Of a stretch of 64,000 nt of DNA, positions 60,926-64,000 are shown piece by piece. Origin of the DNA: Paenibacillus sambharensis (GTDB lineage: Bacteria > Bacillota > Bacilli > Paenibacillales > Paenibacillaceae); NCBI RefSeq assembly GCF_003233845.1, contig NZ_QKRB01000057.1, positions 372,001 through 436,000 of the forward strand, given 5' to 3'. A program made the position numbers and the translations under genes. How positions within the stretch are numbered: position 1 is the first letter of the stretch; the number at the start of each line of letters is the position of its first letter. The notes under the pieces are model-generated. The model ran no database searches. It saw only the letters and a program-made list of their open reading frames with translations, and was not told where the DNA came from.

Positions 60926-61921
60926 ATGAACGTGCGTGCTGCGGCTTCAGCCAACCAACCGGCAGCGGGAAGGCCATCCAGACAGATCAATGTTGTGCTG
61001 CGTTCGACGGAGCAGACAGCTCCTGCAGCAGTTCAGCTGCCTTCTTCCGAACCACAGGAGTCATCCGGTTCAAGCGCTTCGAAGGCGAGCACCGGCAGTC
61101 CGCTGTTTGCGGAGATCCAGAAGGATCTGGACCCTATGGTCGGGATGGAGAATGTTAAGACACTGGTATACGAAATATATGCCCTGCTGCATGTCTCTCA
61201 GCTCCGGTCTGATGCAGGATTATCAGGCGGATCACACGTGTATCATATGATATTCAAGGGCAATCCCGGCACAGGCAAAACAACAATTGCGCGAATCGTC
61301 GCCAAGCTGTTCCAGAAGATGGGCGTACTCCAGAAGGGGCATCTTGTCGAGGTGGAACGGGCGGATCTGGTAGGCGAATATATCGGCCATACGGCGCAAA
61401 AAACCCGCGATCTGGTTAAAAAGGCGCTGGGAGGGGTATTATTCGTCGATGAGGCCTACAGTCTCGCTCGCGGGGGAGAGAAGGATTTCGGCAAGGAAGC
61501 GATTGATACGCTTGTGAAGGCGATGGAGGATCACAAGAACCAATTCGTGCTTATACTTGCCGGCTACCCTGAGGAGATTGAGACGTTCCTCATGACGAAT
61601 CCTGGACTGCCTTCGCGCTTTCCTATTCAAATCGATTTTCCTGATTATTCTGTGGACCAGTTAATCCAGATTGCTGAGCTGATGGCAAGGGAAAGAGATT
61701 ATACCCTTATGCCGCAGGCGGTCTTCAAGCTGAGGCAGCATCTGGCGCAGGAGAAGGAAGAGTCCTACTTTTCGTTCAGCAACGCGCGGTATGTGCGCAA
61801 TGTCATCGAGAAGGCTTTCAGGCACCAAGCCGTACGGCTGCTCAATCAGTATGCGTCAGGCTCGCCGGGAAAGCATGAGCTGATGTCAATCCGTGCAGAA
61901 GATCTCAAGTGGGAGGTCTGA
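60926..61921 (+). CDS. spoVK: stage V sporulation protein K
   Basis: SpoVK is an AAA ATPase of the mother cell needed for spore maturation. The 331 residues (family about 322) have an unstructured Ser/Pro/Gln start (1-60), then the CbxX/CfxQ-type AAA module: Walker A FKGNPGTGKTTIARIV, VERADLVGEYIGHTAQKT, Walker B GGVLFVDEAYSLARGG, and the arginine finger in GLPSRFP. I chose ATG 60926, 8 bases after GAGAGGGG, over GTG 60917 that overlaps that site. The order spoVK-hflX-ynbB is the one found in B. subtilis. Confidence 0.95.
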   Translation: MNVRAAASANQPAAGRPSRQINVVLRSTEQTAPAAVQLPSSEPQESSGSSASKASTGSPLFAEIQKDLDPMVGMENVKTLVYEIYALLHVSQLRSDAGLSGGSHVYHMIFKGNPGTGKTTIARIVAKLFQKMGVLQKGHLVEVERADLVGEYIGHTAQKTRDLVKKALGGVLFVDEAYSLARGGEKDFGKEAIDTLVKAMEDHKNQFVLILAGYPEEIETFLMTNPGLPSRFPIQIDFPDYSVDQLIQIAELMARERDYTLMPQAVFKLRQHLAQEKEESYFSFSNARYVRNVIEKAFRHQAVRLLNQYASGSPGKHELMSIRAEDLKWEV

Positions 61922-61960
61922 ACGAATAGGTTTGATTTTGACAACAAAGGGGTACTGGCT

Positions 61961-63268
61961 ATGGCTACGACAACTCACGAAACAAGACATGAAATACAGG
62001 ATAAGGCAATACTTGTCAGCCTGATTACCGATGAAATCAAACGTGGCGGAAGCGATCCCGAGCATTCGCTTGATGAGCTGGTAAGCCTCGCCGAAACGGC
62101 GGGTGTTGAGGTGCTCAGTGCGATAACCCAGAACAGGGAGACCCCTGACAGCCGCTGGTTCATCGGCAAGGGCAAGGTCGAAGAGCTGAGGGCGGCTGCA
62201 GACGAGCTGGGTGCAACTACCGCGATCTTCGATCAGGAGCTCTCGGGTGCGCAGGTTCGAAATCTGGAAGAAGCGCTTGATCTTAAAATTATTGACCGTA
62301 CCCAGCTCATTCTGGATATCTTCGCCGGACGGGCAAAGACCCGTGAAGGTATTATCCAGGTTGAGCTGGCCCAGCTCAGCTACCTGCTTCCGAGACTGGT
62401 GGGACATGGCAAGAATCTTTCCAGGCTGGGAGGCGGCATCGGTACCCGCGGTCCGGGTGAGACCAAGCTGGAGACGGACCGCCGGCATATCCGCGACCGG
62501 ATCTCCGATCTTAAGCGGCAGCTGGAAGAGGTTGTTCGGCATCGCAAGCTGCACCGCGAACGTCGCAAGAAGAGCGGTGTTACCCAGGTAGCGCTGGTGG
62601 GCTACACCAACGCTGGCAAGTCAACACTGCTGCGGGAACTGACGGCTGCTGATGTATACGTCGAAAACCAGCTGTTCGCTACTCTGGACCCCACGTCCAG
62701 AACCTGGGAGCTCCCGAGCGGAAAAGAAATTGTCCTGACGGACACGGTTGGATTCATTCAAAACCTTCCTCATGATCTGGTTGCTGCTTTCCGTGCTACA
62801 CTTGAGGAAGTGAATGAAGCCGACTTGATCCTGCATGTTATTGACAGCTCTTCTCCCATGCGTGAAGAACAGATTGCCGTTGTAGGTGATATTCTTACAC
62901 AGCTAGGAGCTGGAGATAAGCCGCAGCTGATGGTCTATAACAAGAAGGACCTGTGCTCTTCGGACTGCCGCGAGCTGCTGGCCGGAGGCAAGGAGGCCCT
63001 CTTGATCAGTGCCTACGACAAGGAGGATCTCGACAGGCTGAGCAATGCTGTCCAGGACAAGCTTACCGGTGACACCAAGTCATTCGCTATTCCTGCTGAG
63101 CGGGGTGACTTGATCGCACTGGCTTACCGCTGCGGAGAAGTGCTGCATCAGGAAGCAGAAGAGGATCTTGTGAAGCTCACGGTGCAGCTGAACAAGCATG
63201 AGTTTGAAGTGAGCGGCTATAAGCTTGAGCCCTTCACCAGTATGGATGAGATAAGAACGGAAGGTTAA
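61961..63268 (+). CDS. hflX: GTPase HflX
   Basis: HflX is a ribosome-binding GTPase that splits or rescues stalled ribosomes under stress. The N-terminal domain has DSRWFIGKGKVEELRAA and DRTQLILDIFAGRAKTREG; then a helical linker with GGIGTRGPGETKLETDRR; then the G domain with G1 GYTNAGKST, G3 DTVGFIQNLPHDLVAAF and G4 NKKDL. 435 residues is normal. It follows spoVK by 39 bases; ATG 61961 has AAAGGGG upstream. Confidence 0.96.
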   Translation: MATTTHETRHEIQDKAILVSLITDEIKRGGSDPEHSLDELVSLAETAGVEVLSAITQNRETPDSRWFIGKGKVEELRAAADELGATTAIFDQELSGAQVRNLEEALDLKIIDRTQLILDIFAGRAKTREGIIQVELAQLSYLLPRLVGHGKNLSRLGGGIGTRGPGETKLETDRRHIRDRISDLKRQLEEVVRHRKLHRERRKKSGVTQVALVGYTNAGKSTLLRELTAADVYVENQLFATLDPTSRTWELPSGKEIVLTDTVGFIQNLPHDLVAAFRATLEEVNEADLILHVIDSSSPMREEQIAVVGDILTQLGAGDKPQLMVYNKKDLCSSDCRELLAGGKEALLISAYDKEDLDRLSNAVQDKLTGDTKSFAIPAERGDLIALAYRCGEVLHQEAEEDLVKLTVQLNKHEFEVSGYKLEPFTSMDEIRTEG

Positions 63269-63291
63269 TCAGAGGAGAGTCGTACATTTTC

Positions 63292-64000
63292 ATGGGATAT
63301 AACAGCGCGATATGGCAGACATTAGAACAGATGACGGGACCGGTTGAGGATAAGATTAACAGCCGGTTCCGGCAAATTGACCGCATTGCGGAGAAGAATC
63401 AATGGAAGGTCATTCGTGCCTTCCAGAAGCACCAGGTGAGTGATTTTCACTTTAATGGTTCAACAGGCTACGGATATAATGACCGTGGACGGGAAGTGCT
63501 CGATGACGTCTATGCGGATGTGTTTGGAGCTGAAGCGGCATTGGTCAGACCGCATTTTGCATCGGGCACCCACACCATCAGCTGTGCCTTATTCGGCATA
63601 CTGCGTCCGGGCGATCAGCTGCTGTACATAACGGGCAAGCCCTATGATACGCTGCATAAGGTAATTGGTTCGTCCGGGGACGGTACCGGTTCTCTGCAGG
63701 ATTGGGGAGTAAAGTACAAGGATGTGTCTCTGCTCGAGAATGGAGAGATTGACTGGGAAACAGTGGAAGCTTCTATTCACGGCCAAACCCGGGTCATTGG
63801 AATCCAGCGCTCCAGAGGCTATGACTGGAGACGGTCCTATACGGTTGACGATATCCGAATGATGGTGGAGCGGCTCAGAGCCATCAGATCGGATGTCATT
63901 ATTTTCGTAGATAACTGTTACGGCGAATTTACAGAGGAACTCGAGCCCACGCAGGTTGGTGTTGATATCATGGCCGGATCGCTCATTAAAAATCCGGGCG
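63292..64000 (+). CDS. ynbB: methionine gamma-lyase-like PLP enzyme YnbB (right end cut)
   Basis: The first 236 codons of a PLP-dependent enzyme of the YnbB ('aluminium resistance', methionine gamma-lyase-like) family; the frame is open to the last base. Landmarks: VSDFHFNGSTGYGYNDRGREVLDDVYADVFGAEAA split over two parts of the sequence, RPHFASGTHT, FVDNCYGEF with the cofactor-binding Asp, and GSLIKNPG at the very end, where the Lys should form the Schiff base. ATG 63292 is preceded by AGAGGAGAG at a longish spacing. It follows hflX by 23 bases. In B. subtilis glnR-glnA come next, so they are expected beyond the window. Confidence 0.9.
   Translation, partial: MGYNSAIWQTLEQMTGPVEDKINSRFRQIDRIAEKNQWKVIRAFQKHQVSDFHFNGSTGYGYNDRGREVLDDVYADVFGAEAALVRPHFASGTHTISCALFGILRPGDQLLYITGKPYDTLHKVIGSSGDGTGSLQDWGVKYKDVSLLENGEIDWETVEASIHGQTRVIGIQRSRGYDWRRSYTVDDIRMMVERLRAIRSDVIIFVDNCYGEFTEELEPTQVGVDIMAGSLIKNPG

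Noticed and set aside
1-64000. CRISPR array, prophage, transposon, rRNA or tRNA genes
   Set aside because: I found no regularly spaced repeats, no transposase or integrase protein, and no tRNA- or rRNA-like sequence; the only tandem repeat seen is the 16-base pair at 38659.

Overview
The window reads as a chromosomal segment of an endospore-forming, low-motility-content Firmicute, most likely a Paenibacillus or close relative. The grounds are: spore genes (cotE, spoVK, a YjcZ-type micro-protein), the Bacillales order mutS-mutL-miaA-hfq followed by spoVK-hflX-ynbB, strong AGGAGG-type ribosome binding sites, classical Bacillus-type Fur, cre and Fnr boxes, and a base composition that looks slightly GC-rich by eye. 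I see no rRNA, tRNA, CRISPR array, transposase or prophage gene, so this is mostly core genome with a few accessory genes.

Layout: 1-9522 holds the end of an ABC exporter, purT, a GDSL hydrolase, a BcrA-type ABC ATPase with its permease, and topoisomerase IV (parE-parC). 9781-16743 holds a MarR regulator, a leftward four-gene operon (response regulator, rRNA-type methyltransferase, RluA pseudouridine synthase, CapA-like phosphatase) and a divergent histidine kinase plus PAP2 gene. 16768-27868 is iron and central metabolism: an XRE regulator, a Fur-controlled FhuF-like 2Fe-2S protein, the 2-oxoglutarate dehydrogenase pair odhA-odhB, then a Fur-controlled Btr-like AraC regulator with a siderophore binding lipoprotein and two FecCD permeases but no ATPase.

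28309-43216 is the most accessory part: an isolated SecA2-type ATPase, a UbiD decarboxylase, a short (class III) hybrid-cluster protein under an Fnr-like box, a YoaP-type acetyltransferase, a cre-controlled GH10 xylanase, a GH18 enzyme with six tandem N-terminal repeats, overlapping micro-ORFs, a YxcD/Tim44-like pair, DUF309, carbonic anhydrase, a HesB-like protein and an M32 carboxypeptidase. 43377-47048 is an NMT1/SsuA-type ABC importer and an ArAE-type membrane protein.

47291-64000 returns to core functions: cotE, a putative amidoligase, mutS-mutL-methyltransferase-miaA-hfq, a class A penicillin-binding protein, DUF402 and YdcF proteins, spoVK, hflX and the start of ynbB. The observations I consider most worth testing are the amidoligase beside cotE (possible spore-surface amide cross-linking), a promoter-plus-hairpin unit between hfq and the PBP gene that could be a small RNA, the SecA2 with no partner, and the repeat module on the GH18 enzyme.
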